A stretch of DNA of 64,000 nt from Sesamum alatum (Eukaryota > Streptophyta > Magnoliopsida > Lamiales > Pedaliaceae): NCBI GenBank assembly GCA_034509735.1, contig JACGWO010000012.1, forward strand, positions 21,853,188 to 21,917,187, written 5' to 3'. Every line of letters starts with the position of its first letter. Within the stretch, counting starts at the first letter, position 1. Below the pieces are notes generated by a model that worked only from the letters and a program-made list of their open reading frames with translations, was not told the DNA's origin and did no database searches. This document shows, piece by piece, positions 1 to 11,710 of the stretch. A program made the translations under genes and the position numbers.

Positions 1-2282
1 TGGCCTAAAAAGCCAAAGCGAGTGGTCCTAGTAGCACAAAAGAAAGGCAATTATCAGTCACCAATGACAACACTCTTCATGAATAAACGAGGAAAACAAC
101 TCAATAACTAAACTTTACGAAATGGTCCCATAAATGGTCACGAAATGTTTGTCACGTTCGAGAAACTTTACGCTGATATTTTCAGTAGAGATGGCTATGG
201 TTTTGAGCACCCGATAACCGACTCGTCTTCCCTTCATTTAATTAGGGCCATTGGATATAGTCATTTGGTAGAGAATTATAGCCAAAGAAGGGAAGTGGAA
301 GAAACTGGAAGAGTACACTTGAAGGAACTCAATAAGTTGGTTGAAGATGTTGATTTGGCAATGCATTATAAGCTTACAACTTGGTTTGGTGATAAAAGTA
401 TGGTCCCCCCACCCCACCTCACCTCCTACCACAAACCTAAACTCAAACCATACATCTTCTCACAGATTTTACACCAAATCACACTTTCCACACGGATTCT
501 TGGCCAGAGCCTACACCAGAAATTCATGTCCATCTCCATTAATCACATAACAAGTGTCGTTAGTTGATGAGTTACTATACGCGAATTACATAATAAATAT
601 AATTTACTCATCATATAATTAGATTGAACTCAACTCAGGAGCTAACAGCTACATTGCATACTTAAATTTGAACAAGGTTCCACCTTTCTTGGACCCACAA
701 AAAGGTGGATAATTCCCAAACAAATAAAATTCAAAAAGAAAACAGCCCTCTTGCCAGTTGCCACTTTGTCATGAATTAAATTACTGCCCAAGTCACCATC
801 TTTAACCCAGATCAAAAAAACGAAAAAGTAATTTCCCCAACTTTTGACTGCGTCACAAGATAGAAAATTTACACCTTAGGAAAGAAAAAAAAAACTAAAT
901 GGTTGTAAGAAAGCTGTCACATTCTTGTATCTGCTAACTGATTTTTTGTCCTTACTAGCAATAATACATAGATACAGCCTATACTTAGGAAAAATTCACC
1001 CACCCACCCACCCCCCACCAGTGTGTGTGTGAGTGTCGTGTGGTGTATTAGGTGATCACAAGGGATGGTAAAGAAAAGAAGAGACCACGTCGTACAGTTG
1101 GTGCGGGTGCCTCGGAATGTTCGCTTTGTGCAGTGGACAAATGGCATAAAATGGTTGGATGGATAAAGACAAGCAAGTGTGGAGACATAACTGGATACAG
1201 CTGAGGCTGCAGGCAGGTCCAAAATGCTCCCGCCCGCACCCGATTGTCCCCCTTATTTACCAAATTTTTTAAATTTTTACTACAAAAAAGAGAGCTTTTT
1301 ATGTAAAAGTGCACAACCACTAACAACGCTCCCACCAAACTGAACGCAGACCTATTTGCCACGAAAACACGCCACCGCTTCACCAGGGGGGTACCCCCAC
1401 CCCACCCACCCAACCCCCCCCTCATTGAATTTACGGAAATACCCCTCTGGCTGAATGGATGACACTTTGGGGTGGAAGTTTGACTTAGAAGGCGTTTTTA
1501 CAAACTTGGATTTAAGTATTTGCTGACTCGAAGAATGGACTTTCTTTATCTGGATGTAGATTCTTGGGCACTTCAAGTATTGGGAATTGACGGGACTGCC
1601 CTTGGTGGAGAGGGGTATTTTGGGGACTTTAATGGCTTGGTTAAGGTGCGAACTGCGACGACAAAACGCACAAAAATGGGGCTGGGGCTGGGGCTGGGGT
1701 GGGGAGTCTGACCTTACGCGCTGAGTCGAAGTCGCCCATTTTTTTCCCTTTGTATCCCTTCAAGGACGAGAAACTGAAAGGATTGAAAGGGTAATTCAGG
1801 TGGAAAGCGGCCAGGGGCAGTTCGGTCAAGACGCCGGAGGCAGATAGGGGAATTGACTGAACTGCCCCGGGATTGGATGATGAAGCACGCGGAAGGAGGA
1901 GGGGCATTATTGTCAGTTTGTAGGAAACTGAAAAAACGGTGACAGGTGACGAGGAGGGGAAAGCAAACAAACGCCTGGAATGGCTGAATCTGACTTCTCC
2001 CACACGCGTGGCAGGAAATATCCAAATTCCACAGGGGTATTAAAGTCAATTCACACACACCACCGAATGACAACTGACACGAGGCTCTAGTGAAGAAAGA
2101 TAAAGAGGAAAAGACACACCCCTAGGATAATATACTAACAGTAACCCCGATGCTGACCCCCCGCCGCCGCCGCCGCCGGCCACCGGAAAATTGGAAATAC
2201 GGCTTGCGTATACGCAAAACACGTATACATATAGATTGCGTTTTATGCTAAGTTTGGTCGAAGATGTGGTACGTGCACAAAC
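1..2282. other. Left-edge region with one unplaced ORF and G/C-rich tracts
   Basis: A plus-strand ORF at 145-567 (140 codons) has ordinary-looking composition for its first 85 codons. It includes EETGRVHLKELNKLVEDVD and ends in a low-complexity Pro/His/Ser tail. I do not recognise it. It could be an exon or a gene relic whose coding stretch ends near 400. From about 980 to 2280 the DNA is G/C-rich, with runs such as CCCACCCACCCACC near 1000 and a CCG repeat near 2160. If the gene at 2283-2621 is real, this stretch is its first intron, and the rest of that gene would lie here or beyond the left edge. I searched the minus strand for the expected basic/Lys-rich second exon and did not find it. 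Confidence 0.3.
1678..1704 (+). other. G-quadruplex-type tract
   Basis: Five runs of four G are separated by CT, CT, CT and T. This fits the four-run G-quadruplex pattern with very short loops. It lies in the presumed first intron of the minus-strand gene starting at 2621. A biological role is inference only. Confidence 0.6.
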
Positions 2283-2621
2283 CTTAGATCTTGTTGCGGC
2301 GGAGAGTTTCTGGATAGGCGGTCTGCTAGACTCTTCGGAACCCCCGCCGCCGGCGCCACCAGATCCGCCGGAGCCTCCGCTAAGGGAGATGGGGCCGCTC
2401 CACGACAACGGCGTGGTGGGGCTGGCCCTCTGAGACTGCTGCTTCTTCGGATTGCCAACGGACACTGGTTTAGACCTACGCTGGCGCACGCTCCACTCCA
2501 GTGGCAAGGCAGCCGGCTTGAGAGGCGGCGGAGCGGCGGCGTGAAGGCGCACCAGGAGCTCCACCACCATGGTGTCGTCCATCAAGGCGGCTTTGACCCA
2601 CTCCTCGTCGGCGCCACTCAT
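2283..2621 (-). CDS. First coding exon of a plant-specific uncharacterised protein
   Basis: The exon encodes 113 residues beginning MSGADEEWVKAALMDD. It continues with an acidic/hydrophobic N-terminus, a Pro-rich linker, the block LPLEWSVRQRRSKP, then RASPTTPLSWSG, a Gly/Ser run and RSK. That order matches the N-terminal half of an uncharacterised plant family whose next part is normally a basic KRSRKKKT stretch followed by a coiled coil, resembling a bZIP-like nuclear protein. I know the family only by its pattern; no function is established to me. The exon stops at AAG followed by a good donor (GTTTGT, GT at 2282-2281) and is exactly phase 0. Reading on past the donor gives low-complexity sequence, which supports the splice. 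The start is the first ATG after a CT/CA-rich leader. The downstream exons were not found in the window, so the gene either runs off the left edge or is truncated. Confidence 0.7.
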
Positions 2622-2782
2622 GCCTGCTGGCGGTGTTGTTTATGTGTGTTTGTGTAGAGAGAGAGAAAAGAGGGTTTGGAGATATGGAAAAAGGGAGAGA
2701 ATGGAAATATGGGAATGGTGGTGGCAAAGAAAATCTGAGGGCGAGAGTTATATATTACTGTATGATTATTTATTGTTATTAT

Positions 2783-2794
2783 TATATATATATA
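2783..2794 (-). promoter_or_regulatory. Candidate TATA box for the 2621 gene
   Basis: A TATATATATATA stretch lies about 165 bp upstream of the minus-strand ATG at 2621. It is followed by a pyrimidine/CA-rich leader on that strand, as expected for a plant 5' UTR. The element is a simple AT repeat, so the call rests mainly on position. Confidence 0.4.
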
Positions 2795-2920
2795 GGCAAG
2801 GACCAGAAGCATGACATGAGAGATGAGTGTTTCATGTATGTATATATATATATACACACACTGTGTACGTGTGTATGTGGCTAAGATGCTTATTGAGAAC
2901 TCCTTGTGTGTGTGTGTCTT

Positions 2921-2957
2921 GGTGGTGGTGGGGGTGGGGGTGGGGTGGGGGGAGGAG
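2921..2957 (+). other. G-rich quadruplex-type tract upstream of the 2621 gene
   Basis: GGTGGTGGTG is followed by several runs of four to six G separated by single T. The tract lies about 300 bp upstream of the minus-strand start codon, so the C-rich strand is the sense strand. It satisfies the simple quadruplex pattern. Confidence 0.55.
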
Positions 2958-4251
2958 TTTGTGGTGGTGTTGTGAGGGTATGGATGGACTAATAAATAAT
3001 AATATTTCTATTATTTCCTAATTTATTTTCCATGTACGTATATGTATTTTGGAAAAAATTTATCCGAATTAAATTTGGTCGAAATCAAATCGATCATAAA
3101 ACAAAATATGATATATTTATTATGTAATTTAATTTTTTTTTTAATTATTCACCAACGTAATAAATATTACGCTTGTCATATAATTTATTAAAATTTTCGA
3201 ACTAAAATTCTCCATGAATTTTAGTCTTTGTTGGTAGTTGTTTATGTAAATATGGGGAGATGGGTCCCACGTAAAAGATGTGGCATGGGGGCTTGCTTTT
3301 ATTACTACTATGCTATTACACTTGTACCTTCCTTTTTTTCTTTTTTTTTTTCAATTATAAAACAGAAAAGCAAAAATATCACCCAACGAATTCATATACA
3401 AAAATTTCCTCTACATCGGGCGTGTTAGTTAGGGTTCTTTTAACTGATCTACTGTTATTATAATTACATAATTATATAGGAATTAACACATAAATTAAAA
3501 TTTATTGTAGCATTTCAGACCTCGTGATAATGATTCGAACATATATCGTGAATGTAGCTCTAAAAGCAAAAAATAGTTATAATGATAACATTGATATTTC
3601 AGAAAAACTCATTTAGTACTAAATATTGGGGTTTAGTTCTATTTATATGTGAGTGTTTTGTTTATCATGTCTATTATATTTTTTCATTTTGTTATTTTTC
3701 TATGCATCTTTTAATATGAATTTATTATTGTATTTAATCAGCATTTGACATTTTGTTGTACTGATTTTGGTACTTAATCAGCCTTTATGGTTTAGATATT
3801 GTATTTAGGGGTGTTTGGATGAGCTTCTAAACTCTTTGATATATCTTGTGAAAGGTCCGAAAGATAAAAAAATAAGATGAAAAACGTCTAAAATCCATAA
3901 CTAATTCTTAAATTCCTAATAAATTTATTTCATTTTAACCATATCAATTATACAATTATACTTATTGATATTTTTTAAGTTCTGTAATTTTATTTTATTC
4001 AAATGTTTCAAGAGTTTATTTTTTAAATAAGGTCCAATGCATAAATTTCAAAAATATTTTATACGATCTATAAATTTATAAAATATTTTAAATAAATTTA
4101 ACCAAACATGCTATTAATCCACACTTATATCTTAATGTACTATATGCTATAATTGATTAATATAGTCAACAAAGAAAAGGTGATTTTAAATGAGGTTGTT
4201 TTGAGAAATTCAAAAATTTATATAGTTTCACATTTAGTGGGGGAGATAAAA

Positions 4252-4290
<39 letters not shown>
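2958..4290. other. AT-rich spacer with (TA)n microsatellite
   Basis: No gene is visible. About 3050-3210 carries a copy of a dispersed short repeat (see the entry at 61955) starting near TTTATCCGAAT and TTTGGTCGAA. A (TA)n microsatellite occupies 4255-4285, directly beside the foldback element at 4291. The rest is AT-rich sequence without recognisable coding potential. Confidence 0.6.
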
Positions 4291-5115
4291 GGATTAAATA
4301 CACTTTGTTCTCTTAAACTATTCGTGATGTAATATTTACCCCTTAAACTAATAAATATAACACTTACCCTCTTGATTGAACAAAATTACCCCCATGCCTT
4401 GAAAAATTATATTATTCACACTATATTTTAGTATTTTGCACATTAATTTTTAATGAAAATTTTAATAAGTGAAAAAAAAATTAACTCAAAGAATTTTTAA
4501 TAAGTGAAAATTGTAAATAAAAAATGGATTAATAGGTTAATATATATAATAGATACACAACAAGTATAATATCCCAACAACTCATATATACTTTTGAACA
4601 GAAATTGACAGTATATACGCTTAACAAAAAATTAAACACTTTCAGAAAAAAGAAATTGAATAAATTCAATTTTATCATATCTTTTTAAGGAAAATATATT
4701 TAAAAATTGATATGTATAATTACTCATTTTTATAAAATTAAATAGTTAATAACTTAATTTTATCACCACATTAATTAATATTTTACATGAAAATTTTTTG
4801 TGTATTTGTTGTACTCATTCATTAGTTAACTTTGAATCTATAAAATATAATAAAATTTGAACCTTTAGCTTATTAATTATATTTTACTTTATTATAATTA
4901 AAATATATTTTTTTCCAATTAAGAAAATATTAATTATACTTTGAATACAAAATTGTTACAAAATAAATCCTTAAAATTCAAAATATACATATATAATATA
5001 AGGGTAATATCGTTCAAAGAATTAGTTTTAGGGGTAAAATATTACATTTGTTAGTGTACGTGAATAAATATTACATCAAAAACAGTTCAGTTGGCAAAGG
5101 GTATTTCACCCTACC
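4291..5115. mobile_element. Foldback (MITE-like) element with long inverted ends
   Basis: The first 105 bp or so and the last 110 bp or so are imperfect inverted copies of each other. Both ends share blocks reading AAATACxCTTTG, GATGTAATATTTA and then ACCCC/TAAACTAAT. No ORF of note lies inside. TAATA flanks both ends (4286-4290 and 5116-5120) and may be a target duplication, but the left copy abuts a TA microsatellite, so this is weak. Without a diagnostic duplication the superfamily is uncertain. Confidence 0.6.
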
Positions 5116-6828
5116 TAATATTACTTGTTTATGAAATGTAATGCAAGAGGGCAAATATGTAATTTCACTGATCCCACTGTGTTTTTATTTGAATGCTCTC
5201 ACATTTTAGTGCTTTTGTGGGATGATTATTTATAATAAATGCTCCATATTCTGAAAATCATTGTTCATTAACAAAGTGCCATGTGATTGTTAAAGATTCC
5301 TTACACTTTTTCATGAAAATGCAAACACTCCCAACAAAGTTTCACTTAATGACCTAAATGCCCTTAATCTTTTAAAATAATCTATTTTTATTTTTAAAAA
5401 AATATTTCTTTAATTAAAATAATATACGGTACTACTAATTCACAGACAGTAATTTTGAGGACAACATTGTAAAATTCTCAAAAAATTAATTCTTTTATCT
5501 TTCGTGAAAAATTAATAATTTTCGTCAAATGTAATATCATAAAAAATTTAAATAATATCACTCCAATACTCATCTTCTCATTTATGGCTGTGAAAAATTG
5601 TGCAGATTCAGACTGCAACAACAATACCTCGTCAGAGAATCATAAATCGTTCGAACCCACAACCGAATCAATTATATTTATTATACCATCTATTAAAATA
5701 ATTGCTTGATATTGAACTAATAAAAGCAAGAAAATCTATTTTTTTTCAAAAAATAATAATAATCTTGATTAGTATATTACAAAATAGACAAAAATGTAAA
5801 GAGCCCTTCCACTCATTTCTATTTTCTCACATTCTTGTACTTGTAATTTTTCTTGCAACAAAATCTAGTAAAGGGCACCACTTTTACACTTGTCTTAAGC
5901 TCCAAAATGGCATCACATCCAATGGCCAATTTTCATTTGATTTCCCCTTTTTCCAACCCTTGGATCACTTATCCTTTTACTCACTTTTGGAATGTGAGAT
6001 GCACGCGCATCTTTGGAGAGTGAAGAGTGGTGAGACATTTTGGGTGTGTGTGTTGAGTGATGTGGGGACCTGAGGTGATGGATAAACAAATGATGCAGCA
6101 TGTGACACTTTTGCAGCGTAAGGTACTACTCCTACTGGATAACATTAAATGGGCCCAAAGAAAAGGGAAAAAAAAGACGTTTTTAAATACTATAGTCTAT
6201 AAAATATTTGTAATTTTTAAATATTAATATTATTTTTTGCTAATTTTTTAAAGTAAAATACTTTTATTTTCCAAATATTTCGTCTTAAATTTCGATAATA
6301 TTTTCAAGATATAAACTATAGTTTTCAAACTCACGTCCTGTATTTCCAGGAAACTATCTTTGTAAGTGTCAAGAAAGCAAGTCAAGAATGTATTTAAAGA
6401 TTTCGACTTTAATCTAATAGCTAACTTTAATAAAATTTATCAACCTTTAAAATATATTCATTTTTAGCTGATGGAATCTTCTTAAAAAAATATTAGAAAA
6501 ATATTTTTGGAAAATGAAAATGAATTTGAGTCCAAGCACAGCCTTTAATTTAATTATTTTTAGAGGGATATGATATTTTTACATTTTATATAGGGGAAAA
6601 ATCCCTGCAAAGTCTTGAAACAAAAATAGTTATATTATCTTAATGGAATTTAATTATATGATTTTCATTTAATAACATATCTATTGTATTTATTGACCTA
6701 CTTTAAATTTATGAAGGAGTGTGATTTTAGTAGGTACACATATCTTGCCAATAATGGCTGTTATATTATATAGGTAGATTTTGTTTCCATAAAGTTAAAA
6801 GCATTTAAAGAGTTTCTCATATTGTAAT
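5116..6828. other. AT-rich spacer
   Basis: No gene, RNA gene or full transposon was recognised. A 123-codon plus-strand ORF at 5702-6073 has skewed low-complexity composition, and no motif was seen in it. I treat it as chance. Confidence 0.5.
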
Positions 6829-7378
6829 GGGATAATTACACTCTCATTCTCTGAGGTTTGGTGTGATTACACGTAAATATCCTGTAATTTGAAAAATTAT
6901 ATTTACTATCTCTGAGGTTTGTTTCTATCTAATAAATAGGTCCCCTTTTAATCAAAATTCACTGAATTTGTTGATATTAGCAAAAAAAGAAAATTGAATT
7001 ACAGGTGATATATGTCATCGATTGACTTAATACTGACTTATTTGTAGGTCAAATGAATCTTTTTATGACCAAACTATCCTTATATATCGTCACACATTAA
7101 TGCATAAGAGGAGGTATATCTTCATTGTTACAATGATAATTTAGTCATAAAAGATTTGTTTGGCATGCATTGAGTCATTAATAAGTTAATCGAGGGTTAA
7201 TATCGATTTCATTCAAATTTTTTGTTAATATCAATAAATTCGATGAATTTTAACTCACGAAGGCTTCTATTTGTTAGATAGAAGCAAACCTCATGGGTAC
7301 TAAATGTAATTTTTCAAACCACAGAGAATTTATGTGTAATTATACCAAACCTCAAGAGAGGATAGTGTAATTATCCGC
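6829..7378. mobile_element. Mutator-type foldback MITE with perfect 9-bp TSD
   Basis: The element begins GGGATAATTACACTCTC and ends with the inverse of GCGGATAATTACACTATC. The inverted similarity runs roughly 120-150 bp inward and includes GAGGTTTG and AATAAATAG-type blocks. A perfect 9-bp duplication, TATTGTAAT, flanks it at 6820-6828 and 7379-7387. A 9-bp duplication with long inverted ends is the signature of Mutator-like elements. At 550 bp with no coding capacity, it is non-autonomous. Confidence 0.88.
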
Positions 7379-7387
7379 TATTGTAAT

Positions 7388-9352
7388 TGTATATCAATGC
7401 TTCATATTTATTATCCTCATTTTTATTTTTCATGTGCCAAAGTATATCTTAATTATTGTAAAATAATAATTCTTTTTCCAATATATCATCTTTATAATTG
7501 ATACCCCATTACTTTTGGTTATAATAACAATTACCTTTGATTACAACAATATAAAGATACATATGTCTTTTAAAACTCCCATTTAAAAACTTATATTTAA
7601 ATTTCATACCTTTTTTAACATGTTATAGATAAAGTGAGAATGCTATCACTCAATTCTATCGTCTGTTAACCAGTGTTGAAAAATAAATTAAATTTATTAA
7701 ATAATTGAGTCAAGATCGACCACCAGAGTTGTTTAAGTTGATTTTATTGATCATAATAGGGCAAACTTAAAGATAAATTTCCATCCAATAGGATTTATGT
7801 GTATGTCCGAAATTGATTCAATGAACAAAAAATAATAAAATATACTAAAAATATTGAATTACCTGAGCTTGACATGTATTCGACTTTAAAAGTTAAACAC
7901 GATTTTTTAAACTAAAAAAACTTGAATAACAATATATTCATTTTCGCGCGATGCATTACACTCTTGTTACTACTAACTCTTCACACGGGTTGAAATGTTG
8001 TTTGAATGTTGAAGAGTAGAGATTTTGAGTACCGTAATAACAATTTCTTTATATCAGTAATTTCAAATCTTTCACATTTTGAATTATATTAAAAAAATTG
8101 CAAAATTTTCAACTCCTATATTGAATTATATTTTTTTTAATAACGATAAATTTTAAATTATTTTCTAATAATTTAAAATCATTTCAAAATTCTTCTTTCA
8201 AATTGAAATAATTCCATTCAAACGTAATTTTATAGAATCTGAACAAAAAAATATCAAATGATATAAATTATCCTACATTAATAATAAAACATACATTACC
8301 ATATCATATAGTATAATTAAATTACTTAATATTTTCAAACTCAATCCATATAAATATTAGGAAAAAAAAGAAAAAAAATAGAAATATTTGGGGAGAAATG
8401 TGATACATGCGCATGCATGGTAAGATGGGAATATAGGGATTGGAGAGCATATCCTTAGCTTAGGGGAAGCCATTGGTGTACGGGGACCACCTGCCACCTG
8501 AATCCTACCAAAAAGGACCTATTGTTTGCCTTCTTATGATTGGAGCGTGCAATTCACGCTTTTCCGATGCAAGTACCCAATATTGTACTTGAGTCCGTAT
8601 TTAGCTCCCCCCCCCGGTATACGGCGTGACTTGCATGCACCTCTCACTCTCGGATCAGGGTCAGGGTCAGGGTCAGGGTCAGGGCCCCAAGTTTTATTCC
8701 ATGATTTGATTAATATATACTACCGGTCATTTTCTTGTTTTTTTCTAATAAAATTAAATCATTTTTATTTAATAAATAATATTAATTAAATGGTGATAAT
8801 AATTTTTTTTAATGTTCAATAATAATGACCCCTATTTAAATAACTCTAGTTTATAAAGAAAAAATTTTAATTTATTAATTTTCAAAATCGAAATCTCTCC
8901 GTGATCATCAATAACTTCAAGCTATGCCTGACTATTAATGTGAATGTACACTGATGTTACATTTTTCAAAATAAACTTGAAAAAGAACATGATTTTCATG
9001 AGTTTTATTTATTTTCATTTTGACGTAGGAGTTTATTTTTTTTTTTTAATTTGAGAGTAGTCTAATTATTAATATACTCGAGTTAAAGTAATTTCATCGA
9101 TTTTGATTCATTTTTTATTAATTGAGTCGAATTTCATGAGTTAGAACATGAGAAATTAATTTCAATCTTGATTTAATATGACGAGCAAATTGATTTCCAA
9201 TGAATTTTTATTATTTAATCTCGAATTGAGTATTTATGTTTTAACTCATTTATTTATAGCTTTGATTATATAGTAATTCCATATTTTAGAATTGAAGCAA
9301 AGAATACTATAATAACAAAAATTATAGGTATTACAATTAACAAAAAACAAAA
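7388..9352. other. AT-rich spacer with a GGGTCA tandem repeat
   Basis: This spacer shows no coding potential. At 8653-8684 there are five tandem copies of a 6-bp unit (GTCAGG/GGGTCA). They lie inside a short ORF that reads GSGSGSGS, a translation artefact of the repeat. A C-run lies just upstream near 8608. Nothing else was recognised. Confidence 0.55.
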
Positions 9353-9465
9353 ATTAGTGTTAGACGTTATGGATTTGAATTTCATCAATGTATGGAATGA
9401 TAATCTACTATATAATAGGTATTATTAGTATATTATAATAATAAATATTAATTAAATTTAATTTA
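9353..9465 (+). repeat. Truncated copy of the local SINE family
   Basis: The sequence reads ATGGATTTGAATTTCATC, then CTACTATATAATAGGTATT. This lines up with the B-box region and the following CTACTGTATAGTAGGTATT block of the fuller SINE near 33030-33300. The A-box end is not recognisable, and the 3' tail decays into AT-rich DNA. It is therefore an old, partial copy. Confidence 0.55.
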
Positions 9466-9549
9466 CGTGTTATTGTCGATTAAAAATAATTATATTTGTG
9501 GCTTACACTTAAAAAAAAAAACCAAAGTTAGCCACACAATTAGTTTCAG

Positions 9550-9913
9550 AATAGAAACTGCCAATCAAATTGCAGGCATTCTCGCAGAAATTCTGCCCCC
9601 GCTCAAACCGTTGCTAACCGTTACCTCGGCGGCGCCGCCGCATCGCATCCATAATTCCGTCGCTAAAACCCTGACCGCCATTTTCTAAAACCTCGAAACA
9701 CCGCTGCTCCGCCGTGGCTCACTCTGTGTCGTCCCTAGCCTCCACTCCTACCCCCTCCACCACTTCTCCTCATCCTCATCCTCCACCACCATGAGCTGAG
9801 GGTGATCGAGGGGAAGGAGAGAGAGACGCAAAGTCTGGGATTGAGATTAGCGACATTGGAGACAGGATTTTGAAGTGTAGGCCGACAGATGAGAAAGCGA
9901 AGCCGGGCGGGAG
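9550..9913 (+). other. Possible gene remnant or 5' exon, unrecognised
   Basis: This stretch is markedly richer in G+C than its surroundings and looks transcribed. It runs through a pyrimidine-rich leader with repeated CCTCCACC and then a short open frame containing the block EISDIGDRILKCRPTDEKAK. It ends at GGA followed by GTAAGTCT, a strong plant donor site. I could not match it to a family. The DNA that follows (9914-10739), the strip between the two LTR elements, 21340-22254 and 27603-28100 may be later parts of the same host locus, broken up by the LTR insertions. This is inference; no full reading frame could be assembled. Confidence 0.25.
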
Positions 9914-10739
9914 TAAGTCTCTCTATAATCTTTTTCTTCGGATTTGCCTAATTGTTTAATGAGTTAAGTATGTGTGGTGTTGACTGACTTCACTGCTTGT
10001 TTGCTGTTGGAGATGGTATTATGGTGGGCATAATTCTGTAAAGTTGGAGCTGAATTTAATGGCTGATTTGGAAAACTATGCCTGGCTGTTGATAATAGTG
10101 CTTTAATCACAGATTTTACCTTCTGAACTTGCAATTCAAGAATTCTATAGCAGAATGCTTTAGAGAACTATGAACCTCCAGGAACTAGTGGGAGTCGGAG
10201 TTGTTTCGTGCTAAGCTGGATCTTTGTTGACACGGGGAAATTGGTTAAGTATGCAAGTTGATCAAGGTGACACAAAGTGAATTGACAAATTTTAATCTAG
10301 ATGCTGTGTTGTTAAGTAGTAATCCCTGTCATTTAAGTCCTCTTTGTGACATTCATTCGGGTATTACGTAGGAATAACTCCCTGTTACTGTGTTTGTATT
10401 TGGCATCATATACTTGTGTTTTAGGCCGTTTCCCCCGCAGCAGATTGCTGTAGCCATCAGCTGTATGTGTGCTTTTAGCTTGATATCCTTACTCTGTACT
10501 ATGTGTAAACAACAAATTGGTTTGCCCATAATCAATCTTGATACATGTGTGCTGTTAAATTTCTTTTAGGTTGCACATGTGCAGGTAACATCTGATGCAA
10601 GGAAGCAAGAGTTGCATAGAAATTCTCTGCAGCAATATAGAAATGAAGATGATTAGCAGTTTTTTTGAGAAGAGGTTCTAACTTCTAGGCCAAAGTATAC
10701 CAAAGAGAGCTGATAAGTATGTTAGCTTGATCATAAACT
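9914..10739. other. Intron-like unique sequence left of the copia element
   Basis: Base composition is balanced and T-rich, without a long ORF, and no repeat was recognised. It resembles plant intron sequence and would be consistent with an intron following the donor at 9911-9916. It ends with AAACT (10735-10739), the left target duplication of the copia element. Confidence 0.4.
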
Positions 10740-11017
10740 TGTAGGAAAGTTAAGTATGCATTTAGAGAAGAAACTCAAAGATAGGAACATGGAACTTCTA
10801 CTCTATTCATTTTTGCAGTGAGTTTTTATACTTATACAAAAAGTAGGAGTCAATACCAAACCTCCAGGATTTAAGGAGATATGTTCCCTATGTTTGCAAC
10901 CTAAATTCAGGAACATCAAACACATTTTCATACTTTAGTACATTGCAAAATATTAAAAACAAAGATGAATCTAGTGCATAGCTTTGGATCAACAAAACTT
11001 CACTAGAACCTTCATCA
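10740..11017 (-). repeat. Copia 3' LTR
   Basis: This LTR is 278 bp and nearly identical to 16017-16294. The polyprotein stop codon (TGA at 11017-11015) is formed by the first bases of this LTR on the minus strand, so coding sequence ends exactly at the LTR edge. Confidence 0.95.
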
Positions 11018-11699
11018 CTCCTTGATGCAAGAGCTGTGCACGACACCAAGTCTGGTTCTAAGCTCTTCAAATCTATTTTTTTGCAATCCTTTGGTAAATA
11101 CATTAGCAAGTTGTTCTTCAGTAGGACAATGCAGTAGCAAAACTTCACCTTCTCTTTCAGCTTCCCTAATGGCATGGTACTTGATCTTGATATGCTTAGT
11201 TTTTCCATGAAAAACAGGATTTTTAACCATTGCTACAGCTGATTTATTGTCACAGAGAATCTCAGTTGCACACCTTTGTTTAAACTTTAAATCATCCAAG
11301 ATTTTCCTTAGCCATAAAGCTTGATTTATAGCAACGGAAGCGGTTATATATTCAGCTTCGGCTGTAGATTGAGCAACTGAACCTTGTTTCTTTGAGAACT
11401 CCAACATATAACACCTGAACCAAGAGTGAAACAATAACCTGAGGTGCTTTTTGAATCATCTAAAGAGCCAACCCAATCACTGTCAGTGAAGCCGAGAAGT
11501 TTCAGAGTTGAACTCTTCCTGTAGAACACACCAAATGACAAAGTGCTTTGAATGTACCTTAGGATTCTTTTAGCAGCTTTAAGATGACTTTCAGTCGGCA
11601 TATTCATGAATCTGGAAAGAACACTTGTTGCATACATAATATCAGGTCTTGTGACTGATAAATACAACAAGGACCCTATCATACTTCTGAAAATGGAAG
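11018..11699 (-). pseudogene. Copia reverse transcriptase C-terminus and RNase H
   Basis: The minus-strand frames carry [15 protein letters not shown] and [12 protein letters not shown], then [18 protein letters not shown] and HTKHIKI-like ([10 protein letters not shown]) blocks. These are the standard end of a copia reverse transcriptase/RNase H with its acidic residues. Two overlapping frames (11344-11682 and 11015-11434) are needed to read it, so a frameshift lies between roughly 11344 and 11434. The part is separated from the upstream reverse transcriptase by the hAT-like insertion. Confidence 0.9.
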
Positions 11700-11710
11700 G
11701 ATCAACTGTC

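Noticed and set aside
8526..8789. ORF with a GSGSGSGS stretch
   Set aside because: The Gly-Ser run is the translation of a GGGTCA tandem repeat; the rest is low complexity.
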